A stretch of 5,505 bases of DNA from Bacillota bacterium (lineage in GTDB: Bacteria > Bacillota_A > Clostridia > Tissierellales > Peptoniphilaceae): assembly GCA_023418535.1 (NCBI GenBank), contig JAEZZN010000138.1:1-5505 (forward strand), written 5' to 3'. Below, piece after piece: positions 1 through 5,505 of the stretch (the stretch's first letter is position 1; each line of letters starts with the position of its first letter). A program made the position numbers and the translations under genes. Under the pieces are notes generated by a model. The model made no database searches. It was given only the letters and a program-made list of their open reading frames with translations, and was not told the origin of the DNA.

Positions 1-87
1 TTAAATCTCAAGGAGGGAACGAGTACACTCTATCTAATAACAATATTATACAGTAAAACTGAATAATACTTAGTCGATAAAGGATTA

Positions 88-108
88 TAGGTTACCTTTA
101 ACAACCTA
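88..108 (+). promoter_or_regulatory. Inverted repeat in the leader of the ABC transporter operon
   Basis: TAGGTT (88-93) and AACCTA (103-108) are perfect reverse complements separated by 9 bases. They lie 23 bases before the first transporter start codon and just ahead of its ribosome binding site. The pair could be a repressor operator or a weak 6-bp RNA hairpin in the leader. No T-run follows, so it is not a terminator. I could not place a convincing promoter nearby. In such AT-rich DNA a 6-bp repeat can arise by chance, so the regulatory reading is an inference. Confidence 0.3.
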
Positions 109-131
109 AATACATTATATAAGGAGATATT

Positions 132-2018
132 ATGGATAAACAAAGTATAAAAAATAAAAAACGTAAAGACAAGCTTCATAGAGATTTAAAGTCATTTGGA
201 TTTCGTTATCCGAAGGGAGTGGAAGATAAACTCTCTGAAATAATCGATAAAAAAGCAGATGGAAAGAAACTAAACCCAATTAGCTTATCTAAAAAGTTAT
301 TGAGTTTGGCTCCAGAATATAAAGCGAAGGCAAATATTTCAGTTTTGCTTTCAATTTTAGGTGAAATTTCAATTTTTGCAACGTATTTTTTCGGAGCGTT
401 CACAGCTCAACAGATTATTAATATTTTTTTAGGAAAAGAATCAATTTCAATTTATAAATACGGGGGATTGACATTTTTATTTGTCATAATCTATTTTTTA
501 TTGACTGGAATTTCTTCTTATCTTTCTCATACTACGGCATTTCATATATTGGATAGTTTAAGAAAAGTAGAATTTAAAAAACTTCAAAAAATCTCTTTAG
601 GTTATCTCGTAGATCAGCCAGTTGGAAGAATAAAAGTCATGATGCAGGAAAAAGTGCAAAACTTGGAAGATTGGGTAGCTCATCTATATCCAGAACTTCC
701 TGGGAAAATTGTGCATCCAATATTTGCAACTATTGTGCTATTTATAGTCGATTGGAGAATAGGATTGTCAATTTTTGCGCCTGTTCCTATTGCGTATTTG
801 GGTTCTATTATAATGATGGATCGTTACGAGGCGAGAGGTTCGGTATTTATGTCATCTTATGCTTATTTGGCAGAAAAGACAATTGAATTTGTAAGAGGAA
901 TACCTGTAATTAAAGCTTTTTTACAAGAAGACAAAACTTTTAAAAAGTTTAAAGAGGCAGTAGATTTTTATCACGATACAACGCTTGATTGGTATCACAA
1001 AACTTGGCTTAGCATGTCAGTAGTTATGGCAGCTGTAATGACTCCTTTAATAGTAACCTTACCTTTGGCGGTGCATTTATTTTACTCTAATCAAATTGAA
1101 GTATGGGGACTTTTGCTTTCTGTTATATTACCACTTAGTATTTTACCACAGGCTTTTGTTATTGGACAAAGTTTAGAACTTTTTCAAATTTCAACAGAAT
1201 CAGTTTATGAAATATTTGAGTTTTTAGAGTCTAAAGAACAGATTAGACCGAAAACTATGGAAGAAAAATTTGATTATAACAAAGGTATCGAATTTAAAAA
1301 TGTAAGTTTCTCATATATAGAAGGAGTGAAAGTTCTTAAGGATATTTCTTTCAAGGCAAAGCCAGACCAGATTACAGCTTTTGTTGGTCCTTCAGGATCT
1401 GGAAAAAGTACGATTGCTAAACTTATCGCAGGTTTTTGGGATAATGATAGTGGAGAAATCTTGATTGAAGGAATTGAAAACAAAAATTTGCCTTTTGAAG
1501 ATTTAATGGGTGAAATTGCTTATGTTTCACAAGATAATTTCTTATTCAATAAGAGCATTCGTGAAAATCTTCTTATAGCTAAACCTGAAGCCACAGAAGA
1601 TGAAATAATAAAGTCTGCAAAATTAGCATCCTGTCACGATTTTATCATGAATTTACCAATGGGCTACGACACGATAGTTGGAGAAGCAGGAGGAAAACTA
1701 TCCGGGGGAGAGAGACAACGCATTACAATAGCAAGAGCAATACTAAAGGATGCAAATATCATATTACTTGATGAAGCAACAGCCTATACTGACCCTGAAA
1801 ATGAGTCTATTATCCAAAATGCAATTTCAAAACTTGTTAAAGGAAAAACACTAATTGTAGTTGCACATAGGCTTCACACAATTGAAAATGCAGATAAAAT
1901 ATTGGTAATCGATAAGGGTAGAATAGAAGACAGAGGGACTCATTCAGAGCTTTTAAAAAATTCTGCTCTTTATAATAGGCTTTGGAAAAAATATACAGGA
2001 GGTAAAATAAATGTTTGA
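132..2018 (+). CDS. ABC transporter half-molecule A (permease-ATPase fusion), first subunit of a heterodimer
   Basis: This 628-residue membrane protein should couple ATP hydrolysis to transport across the cytoplasmic membrane, paired with the next gene's product. A lysine-rich, hydrophilic N-terminal stretch of about 60 residues precedes six hydrophobic segments (roughly 68-93, 111-132, 191-207, 209-229, 292-317, 323-345). The ATPase domain begins near residue 386. Visible motifs are Walker A GPSGSGKST (419-427, Lys425), the Q-loop Gln467, an exporter-type X-loop TIVGEAG (514-520), signature LSGGERQR (523-530), Walker B ending in Asp547 with catalytic Glu548, D-loop YTDP in place of the usual SALD-like sequence, and H-loop His579. 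Nothing essential is missing. The ATG is well supported by AAGGAG at 121-126, five bases upstream. Family members include multidrug exporters and the IrtA/YbtP siderophore importers. Absence of a SIP domain argues against a full IrtA. The substrate is unknown. Confidence 0.9.
   Translation: MDKQSIKNKKRKDKLHRDLKSFGFRYPKGVEDKLSEIIDKKADGKKLNPISLSKKLLSLAPEYKAKANISVLLSILGEISIFATYFFGAFTAQQIINIFLGKESISIYKYGGLTFLFVIIYFLLTGISSYLSHTTAFHILDSLRKVEFKKLQKISLGYLVDQPVGRIKVMMQEKVQNLEDWVAHLYPELPGKIVHPIFATIVLFIVDWRIGLSIFAPVPIAYLGSIIMMDRYEARGSVFMSSYAYLAEKTIEFVRGIPVIKAFLQEDKTFKKFKEAVDFYHDTTLDWYHKTWLSMSVVMAAVMTPLIVTLPLAVHLFYSNQIEVWGLLLSVILPLSILPQAFVIGQSLELFQISTESVYEIFEFLESKEQIRPKTMEEKFDYNKGIEFKNVSFSYIEGVKVLKDISFKAKPDQITAFVGPSGSGKSTIAKLIAGFWDNDSGEILIEGIENKNLPFEDLMGEIAYVSQDNFLFNKSIRENLLIAKPEATEDEIIKSAKLASCHDFIMNLPMGYDTIVGEAGGKLSGGERQRITIARAILKDANIILLDEATAYTDPENESIIQNAISKLVKGKTLIVVAHRLHTIENADKILVIDKGRIEDRGTHSELLKNSALYNRLWKKYTGGKINV
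1997..2002 (+). promoter_or_regulatory. Ribosome binding site of transporter half B, inside the end of gene A
   Basis: A perfect AGGAGG lies within the last codons of the first transporter gene, eight bases before the ATG at 2011. A second in-frame ATG at 2020 would be 17 bases away, too far, so this site fixes the start at 2011. It also indicates that the two halves are made from one transcript in a coupled fashion. Confidence 0.8.
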
Positions 2019-3759
2019 TATGATTAAAAAAGCGTTTGATTTTTCAGGTAAATATCGTTTTGAGCTATCGCGAGGAATATTTCTTATATTCTTTCAAAAT
2101 ATTTCCGTTTTGCTTCAATTTGTAGCTATCTATCTAGGGTTTTATTGGTGGAATGATTTTGATAAAAACAGAATATTTATCTTGTTTGGAATCATGTTCA
2201 TTTCTTTTTTGCTAAATTTTATTGGCTATTTCAAGTCATATTCAAAAATATCGGGAACATTTTTTACCATTTTTAAGAATGTAAGAGAAGACGCAGGACA
2301 AAAGCTTAAAAGTGCACCTATGGGTTATTTTAGTCACACCTCTTTATCGCATATTTTAAGCTCGCTTACCATGGTAATAAAAACTGTGGAACAAATGCTT
2401 GGATTTTATTTTACTTTCACTTTTAATGGTATTGCTACAACTGTATTTTTACTTTTAGGTTTATTTGGAATGCATCTATATATTGGAATTGCAGCACTTA
2501 TAATAGTTATCATGGCATTCACCTGTCTTAGAATAATGTATTCACTTTCAGCAAGAGAAACTAGACTTTTACATGATAAAAACTTAGCCTTTTCAGATGC
2601 TGCTATAGAATCTATAAGAGGAATCCCAGTGATTAGATCTTTTCCGCAAGTAAATGGCAAGATGAAAGAAAAAATTCACGAAGATTTCTATAAAGCTAGT
2701 GAGGAAATTGTAAAGACGCAAATAGAACTTGAAAAAAAATTTATTTTATCTTCAAGAGTATACGGTATACTACTATATTCAGGAAGTTTAATTATAACTC
2801 TTTTAACATATCATCTTTATGGCAAAGGATTAGTTGAAACATCAAAAGCACTTACACTTTGTGCAGTAGGATTTATGCTTTTTGGTGGCCTTCGTCAGCT
2901 TGAAAATATAACAATATTAGGTTCAAAAACGCCGCATGAAATGCAGTATATTGAAGATAACATAGACATTCCGCAAATGGAAGATGGCTCCATCAAAGAA
3001 GTTCCGAAAGATGCGGATATTGTATTTGATAATGTATCCTTTGGATATGAAAAGGGCGAAACGGTTATAAAAAATATGAGCTTTGAAATTAAAGCAAAAG
3101 AAAAAGTAGCGATTGTTGGTCCTTCTGGTTCTGGCAAAACGACAATTATAAATCTTATTTCAAGATTTTATGATCCTGATGAAGGTTCAATCAAATTTGC
3201 TGGCAAAGATTTAAGAGAATATGAAGTTTCATCAGTGCTTCGTCATCTATCTTTGGTCTTTCAAAATGTTTATCTATTTAATGACACTATTTTAGATAAT
3301 ATCAGAATGGCAAAAAGTCAAGCGACAGAAGATGAAGTTATTGCAGCAGCAAAGAAAGCACATGCTCATGAATTCATTTCAGAATTAAAAGAAGGATATC
3401 ATACTGAGGTCGGTGAGGAAGGAAGTAGATTTTCTGGTGGAGAAAGACAACGTATTTCTATAGCAAGAGCGCTTTTAAAAGACGCGCCTGTCATTTTACT
3501 TGATGAAGCGACATCTAGTGTGGACCCGGAAAATGAAGGTGAAATCTTGAGTGCCATTAAAGAACTAACAAAAGATAAAACTGTAATATCGATTGCTCAT
3601 AGACTTTCGACAGTTAAAGATGCAGATAAAATTCTCGTTATCGAAGATGGTAGAATAGTACAAATGGGAACGCATGAAAGTTTAATGACAGAAGAAGGAA
3701 TCTACAAATCATTTATTCAAGCGAGAGAAGATGCTAAAAATTGGAGAATTGATATATAA
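2011..3759 (+). CDS. ABC transporter half-molecule B (permease-ATPase fusion), second subunit of the heterodimer
   Basis: This 582-residue protein is the partner half-transporter. Six hydrophobic segments (about 23-44, 54-73, 131-152, 154-176, 247-268, 276-295) are followed by an ATPase domain from about residue 336. The motifs are Walker A GPSGSGKTT (370-378, Lys376), Q-loop Gln418, X-loop TEVGEEG (465-471), signature FSGGERQR (474-481, with Phe for the usual Leu), Walker B Asp498 with catalytic Glu499, D-loop SVDP and H-loop His530. Unlike many heterodimeric exporters, neither half shows a degenerate catalytic site. Its first 8 bases overlap the end of the upstream gene, which strongly suggests a stoichiometric heterodimer. 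It lacks the long basic N-terminal extension of its partner. Tandem pairs of this kind resemble IrtB/YbtQ-type siderophore importers as well as drug or peptide exporters. The direction of transport is an open question. Confidence 0.9.
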   Translation: MFDMIKKAFDFSGKYRFELSRGIFLIFFQNISVLLQFVAIYLGFYWWNDFDKNRIFILFGIMFISFLLNFIGYFKSYSKISGTFFTIFKNVREDAGQKLKSAPMGYFSHTSLSHILSSLTMVIKTVEQMLGFYFTFTFNGIATTVFLLLGLFGMHLYIGIAALIIVIMAFTCLRIMYSLSARETRLLHDKNLAFSDAAIESIRGIPVIRSFPQVNGKMKEKIHEDFYKASEEIVKTQIELEKKFILSSRVYGILLYSGSLIITLLTYHLYGKGLVETSKALTLCAVGFMLFGGLRQLENITILGSKTPHEMQYIEDNIDIPQMEDGSIKEVPKDADIVFDNVSFGYEKGETVIKNMSFEIKAKEKVAIVGPSGSGKTTIINLISRFYDPDEGSIKFAGKDLREYEVSSVLRHLSLVFQNVYLFNDTILDNIRMAKSQATEDEVIAAAKKAHAHEFISELKEGYHTEVGEEGSRFSGGERQRISIARALLKDAPVILLDEATSSVDPENEGEILSAIKELTKDKTVISIAHRLSTVKDADKILVIEDGRIVQMGTHESLMTEEGIYKSFIQAREDAKNWRIDI

Positions 3760-3939
3760 GAAAACAAATAAAACGATTTGCAATAAAGCATAACAATCAC
3801 ACATTCAAAATAGCAAAATCAGAAAAAATGAGAAAGTAAATATATAGATATTAAGAAAATACGTAAATATTTTCAATGCAATATTGGGGAAATTTAGTAT
3901 GTAGAACTAGTAAAATACACTAGATAAAAATATATCTTA

Positions 3940-4005
3940 CATAATCGCGATACTACGGGTTTCATAATTGTGATAATGGCACATAATAACTATGATGACT
4001 ATCAT
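3940..4005 (+). promoter_or_regulatory. Candidate promoter with overlapping operator-like repeats upstream of the DJ-1 chimera
   Basis: TTGTGA (3968-3973) and TATGAT (3991-3996) are separated by 17 bases and match the sigma-A consensus at 4/6 and 5/6 positions. They predict a transcript start near 4003 and a 5' leader of about 60 bases. The -35 lies inside the second copy of a 13-base near-repeat: CATAATCGCGATA at 3940-3952 and CATAATTGTGATA at 3963-3975, 11 of 13 identical and 23 bases apart. The -10 lies inside the palindrome ATGAT-GACT-ATCAT (3992-4005). This layout would suit a repressor. The rest of the 294-base gap (3760-3939 and 4006-4053) shows no gene and no convincing terminator. 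Confidence 0.4.
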
Positions 4006-4048
4006 TCAAGCACTCTACTTAAGAGTTGAAATATTTATATTTAAAATT

Positions 4049-4056
4049 AGGGGGTG
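4049..4056 (+). promoter_or_regulatory. Ribosome binding site fixing the GTG start at 4063
   Basis: AGGGGGTGA-like sequence (AGGGGGTG at 4049-4056) sits six bases before GTG 4063. An earlier in-frame GTG at 4054 lies inside this site and so cannot be the start. The protein therefore begins MKKTPV, as is usual for DJ-1/PfpI proteins. Confidence 0.65.
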
Positions 4057-4062
4057 ATTTTT

Positions 4063-4545
4063 GTGAAGAAAACCCCAGTTCTTATTTATGATCAGTTCTG
4101 TAACTTTGAAATAAGTGTAGCATTAGAAATTTTGGCATCGTACGGCAAAAGAATCGATGTGTTTCAAAAAAAGGAAATAGTTGCATCTGAGGAAGGTCTA
4201 AAAGTCTCACCAGATAAAACTATTTACGAATTAGATTTAGATGAATATGATAGCCTTTTATTGCCAGGTGCAGCTGATATACGATCGGCAGTAGAAGATA
4301 TTGAAATAATTGAATTTATAAAAAAGTTTGATGAAAAAATAATTGGAGCTATATCTATTGCACCGATTTTGCTCGTAAAAGCTAGTATGCTAAATGGTAA
4401 GGCGTTTATGATTGGAGCAGATAAGGAAGGACTACTAAGAGAAACTTTAACGACTCATCTATTGTTATGGGGTAATGCGTATGCTCAAGTTATAAGAAAT
4501 GGCAAGGGTGAGATGATAGGCCTTTATCTTTTAATTCCAGATTGA
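4063..4545 (+). CDS. Chimeric ORF: DJ-1/PfpI-family N-terminal part fused in frame to a phage portal fragment (probable pseudogene product)
   Basis: The ORF encodes 160 residues from a GTG start. Residues 1-127 read as a DJ-1/PfpI (class I glutamine amidotransferase-like) protein: a first beta strand VLIYDQF, the conserved acidic residue in NFEISVA (Glu16), a strand ending LLLPGAAD (66-72), and the nucleophile-elbow region GAISIAP (95-101). Ser98 stands where active family members have cysteine, so this protein may never have been a cysteine-dependent enzyme. Full-length relatives run to about 180-200 residues, so the last third of the domain is missing. From about residue 128 the sequence switches to THLLLWGNAYAQVIRNG, a hallmark stretch of HK97-type phage portal proteins, and stops at a TGA after LIPD. 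The truncated fold is unlikely to be stable. The DJ-1 assignment rests on motif recognition and is fairly secure. The cellular role of the original protein is unknown. Confidence 0.75.
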   Translation: MKKTPVLIYDQFCNFEISVALEILASYGKRIDVFQKKEIVASEEGLKVSPDKTIYELDLDEYDSLLLPGAADIRSAVEDIEIIEFIKKFDEKIIGAISIAPILLVKASMLNGKAFMIGADKEGLLRETLTTHLLLWGNAYAQVIRNGKGEMIGLYLLIPD

Positions 4546-4755
4546 ATGAAAGTAGATAGGGATGATAGAGGTCAGATATTCTATGAATATAGCTTAAATA
4601 GTAATAGCTTTTCCTCAAAAAATGGAAAAGTAAAAATGAAAAGAGAAGATGTCCTACATATTCTAGGACATGGTTTTGATGGTCTAGTAGGCTACTCGCC
4701 AATTGCTATGGCTAAAAATGCGATAGGTCTTGCAATAGCTACTGAAGATAAATAA
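4444..4755 (+). pseudogene. Phage portal protein fragment, lacking both ends and interrupted by a stop codon
   Basis: Portal proteins form the dodecameric ring through which DNA enters HK97-type capsids and are usually about 400 residues long. Only about 100 internal residues remain. Codons 4444-4542 give the THLLLWGNAYAQ segment ending LIPD. TGA at 4543-4545 then interrupts, and the same frame continues with MKVDRDDRGQIFYEY and ends with HILGHGFDGLVGYSPIAMAK, a very characteristic portal motif. Relatives usually have Arg between PD and M, so a single CGA or AGA to TGA change would explain the stop. The ATG at 4546 directly follows the stop but has no ribosome binding site. Weak reinitiation is possible but a 69-residue portal piece could not work. 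The reading breaks off after AIATEDK, where relatives continue into a long C-terminal half. Confidence 0.85.
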
Positions 4756-4764
4756 GAAAGGGGG
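4756..4764 (+). promoter_or_regulatory. Ribosome binding site for the GTG-started connector gene
   Basis: GAAAGGGGG immediately follows the portal fragment's TAA and ends nine bases before GTG 4774. An ATG at 4772 meets a TAG after one codon, and the frame of GTG 4774 is closed by TAA at 4768-4770. GTG 4774 is therefore the only reasonable start. Confidence 0.6.
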
Positions 4765-4773
4765 ATGTAATAT

Positions 4774-5049
4774 GTGTTAGTTAGTCTTGATGATGTAAAA
4801 AACTATTTAAGGGTTGAATTTGATGATGATAACAGTCTTATTACAACCCTTATAGAATTTTCTGAAAAGCAGGTAAAGTCAATACTTAGATTTGAAGATA
4901 GTGAATATGAAGAAAAGAGTCAAAACTATAAACCTGCCATTTTATATTCAGTCGCTTATTTATATGAAAATAGGGAAGAGGCAAATCATAATGAATTAAA
5001 TATTATTTTAAGAGCCATACTTTTTTCTGGTAGAAAGGCAGATTTTTGA
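4774..5049 (+). CDS. Phage gp6-like head-tail connector protein
   Basis: This 91-residue, acidic protein begins at a GTG. It matches the general pattern of the HK97 gp6-like connector family: an N-terminal LDDVKNYLRVEFDDD segment, a helix with LITTLIEFSEKQVKS, and a C-terminal helical part with the typical AILYSVAYLYENREEA and a final LRAILFSGRK. Such proteins form a ring beneath the portal and join head to tail. Family members are about 90-110 residues, so this copy looks full length, the only intact gene of the remnant. It begins 18 bases after the broken portal frame, and its TGA overlaps the start of the next phage gene (TTGA, 5046-5049), as expected in a packed phage operon. With no capsid gene nearby it has no obvious partner, and retention is probably recent decay rather than function. 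Confidence 0.8.
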   Translation: MLVSLDDVKNYLRVEFDDDNSLITTLIEFSEKQVKSILRFEDSEYEEKSQNYKPAILYSVAYLYENREEANHNELNIILRAILFSGRKADF

Positions 5050-5213
5050 TTAAAATATCCCTATTAAATAAAAAGATTACAATAATAAAATCTGAAGTCG
5101 CAATAAATGAAATTGGAAATCATACATCTAATTGGAGTGATTATTACACATGCTTTGCAACAAACTGTAGTGTATCAAGACCATCAGGATTGAAAGTGTA
5201 TTGTTTATACTAA
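5046..5213 (+). pseudogene. Truncated phage head-closure (head-tail joining) protein
   Basis: Starting at TTG 5046, with AGAAAGG at 5032-5038 seven bases upstream, is a 55-residue frame. Its first 40 or so residues look like the N-terminus of the phage head-tail joining family (SPP1 gp16/HK97 gp7 type): ISLLNKKITIIKSE, then NEIGNHTSNWSDYYTCFAT. Full family members are about 105-115 residues. After YYTCFAT the reading becomes NCSVSRPSGLKVYCLY and stops, with no family-like sequence that I recognise, and the other two frames do not restore it. This suggests a deletion junction near 5160, with the last codons coming from unrelated DNA. The overlapping TTGA start-stop with the connector gene supports this start. 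Confidence 0.65.
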
Positions 5214-5247
5214 TTAAAATCGGGTAAGTATAAATAATAAGACTAAA

Positions 5248-5254
5248 TTGGAGG
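5248..5254 (+). promoter_or_regulatory. Ribosome binding site of the lipoprotein gene
   Basis: TTGGAGG lies four bases before ATG 5259. The spacing is short but usable, and no other start codon competes. Confidence 0.6.
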
Positions 5255-5258
5255 TAAA

Positions 5259-5505
5259 ATGAACAGAAAATTAATATTATTGAGTTTAGTTGCAGTATTA
5301 ATTTTTACAGCTTGCTCAAAAGATAATAAGGAAACTGTATTAGAAACTCAAGGTGAAAGTAAAGTTGAAACTAAGGTGGAAGAAACCAAGATTGAAGAAA
5401 CCAAGGTTGAAGAAACCAAGGTTGAAGAAATTAAAAATGATTCAAACAATAGTGTGACTACAGATAATTTAAACATTAAACAAGAAGGTAGTAAAATTGT
5501 TGCAC
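5259..5505 (+). CDS. Lipoprotein with tandem KVEET repeats (5' part, runs off the window)
   Basis: Eighty-two residues are visible. A short basic start (MNRK) and a hydrophobic segment (5-18) lead to the lipobox IFTAC, with Cys19 as the predicted lipidated residue, followed by SKDNK. This is a type II signal peptide for anchoring on the outer face of the membrane. Residues 35-58 are a charged spacer made of one short KVET unit and four 5-residue repeats (KVEET, KIEET, KVEET, KVEEI), probably an extended or helical stalk that holds a downstream domain away from the membrane. The last visible residues (59-82) are polar and do not identify the functional domain, which lies past the window edge. 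The gene begins 45 bases after the phage remnant and probably marks the return to host chromosome. Confidence 0.8.
   Translation, partial: MNRKLILLSLVAVLIFTACSKDNKETVLETQGESKVETKVEETKIEETKVEETKVEEIKNDSNNSVTTDNLNIKQEGSKIVA
5373..5432 (+). repeat. Four tandem 15-base coding repeats in the lipoprotein gene
   Basis: Units start at 5373, 5388, 5403 and 5418, each of the form AAGGTTGAAGAAACC with one to three changes. The third and fourth units differ only in the last codon (ACC to ATT), and the second has ATT for GTT. A shorter relative (AAAGTTGAAACT) precedes them at 5361-5372. The near-identity at DNA level points to recent duplication by slippage. Because units are 15 bases, gain or loss changes stalk length without shifting frame. 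Confidence 0.85.

Larger units (their letters stand above)
4444..5213 (+). mobile_element. Remnant of a prophage head-morphogenesis module
   Basis: Three consecutive pieces match the conserved gene order of tailed (siphovirus-type) phages of Bacillota: portal, head-tail connector, head closure. The portal is internal-only, the prohead protease and major capsid genes expected between portal and connector are gone, and the head-closure gene loses its family-like sequence about halfway. No integrase, terminase, tail or lysis gene and no attachment-site repeat is visible. The left edge lies within the DJ-1 chimera near 4444. The right edge is somewhere before the lipoprotein gene at 5259. This is a decayed element, not a functional prophage. 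The exact edges are uncertain. Confidence 0.75.

Noticed and set aside
3..56. A 17-codon open stretch (KSQGGNEYTLSNNN...) ending at TAA 54-56, possibly the tail of an upstream gene
   Set aside because: It is too short to recognise, and another frame is also open to 66, so there is no way to choose between them.
59..121. Promoter-like hexamers before the first transporter gene (e.g. CTGAAT with GATTAT, or TACATT near 111)
   Set aside because: Matches are at most 4/6 on the -10 side and poor on the -35 side, and some candidates would start transcription inside the ribosome binding site.
3907..3923. Hairpin CTAGT-AAAATAC-ACTAG as a terminator for the transporter operon
   Set aside because: The stem is only 5 bp and mostly AT, no T-run follows, and it is about 150 bases past the stop codon.
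3992..4005. ATGAT-GACT-ATCAT as a Fur (iron) box next to a possible siderophore transporter
   Set aside because: It has the wrong half-site spacing for the 7-1-7 Fur pattern and lies downstream of the transporter genes rather than ahead of them.
4012..4026. Hairpin ACTCT-ACTTA-AGAGT upstream of the chimera
   Set aside because: A 5-bp stem in AT-rich DNA without supporting context is compatible with chance.
4490..4702. Minus-strand open frame opposite the portal fragment
   Set aside because: It is a shadow of the portal frame, with no ribosome binding site and no recognisable protein features.
4063..5213. A new defence or domesticated phage-derived system
   Set aside because: The pieces are standard phage head genes plus a truncated host gene with a nonsense codon and deletions. 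No effector, toxin or regulator is visible, so decay explains it better.

Overview
This AT-rich window looks like the chromosome of a low-GC Bacillota bacterium. The codon bias, strong AGGAGG-type ribosome binding sites and protein sequences suggest an anaerobic coccus of the Peptoniphilus/Anaerococcus/Tissierellales kind, but that placement is inference. Every supported gene lies on the + strand.

Left part (1-3759): a leader of about 130 bases carrying a small inverted repeat, then two translationally coupled genes that overlap by 8 bases. They encode the two half-transporters of a heterodimeric ABC transporter with an exporter fold: six membrane helices plus one ATPase domain in each chain. 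Both ATPase domains have complete motifs, so both ATP sites look competent. The fold and tandem layout resemble both multidrug exporters and the IrtAB/YbtPQ siderophore importers. The sequence alone does not settle substrate or direction.

Middle (3760-4053): 294 bases without a gene. I see no convincing terminator after the transporter pair. The right half holds a plausible sigma-A-type promoter (-35 TTGTGA, 17-base spacer, -10 TATGAT) overlapped by a near-repeat and a short palindrome that could be operator DNA.

Right part (4063-5213): genome wreckage. A DJ-1/PfpI-family gene starts normally but after about 127 codons runs in frame into the middle of an HK97-type phage portal gene. The portal stretch is then cut by a TGA and ends early. 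It is followed directly by a phage gp6-like head-tail connector gene and the first part of a head-closure gene. The prohead protease and major capsid genes normally found between portal and connector are missing. This is best read as the collapsed remnant of a prophage head module that was joined to a host gene by deletion.

Right end (5259-5505): the start of a lipoprotein gene with a clear signal peptide and lipobox, followed by tandem KVEET repeats. It runs off the window.

I do not see a convincing new biological system here. The most unusual object is the in-frame DJ-1/portal chimera and the shrunken phage module around it.
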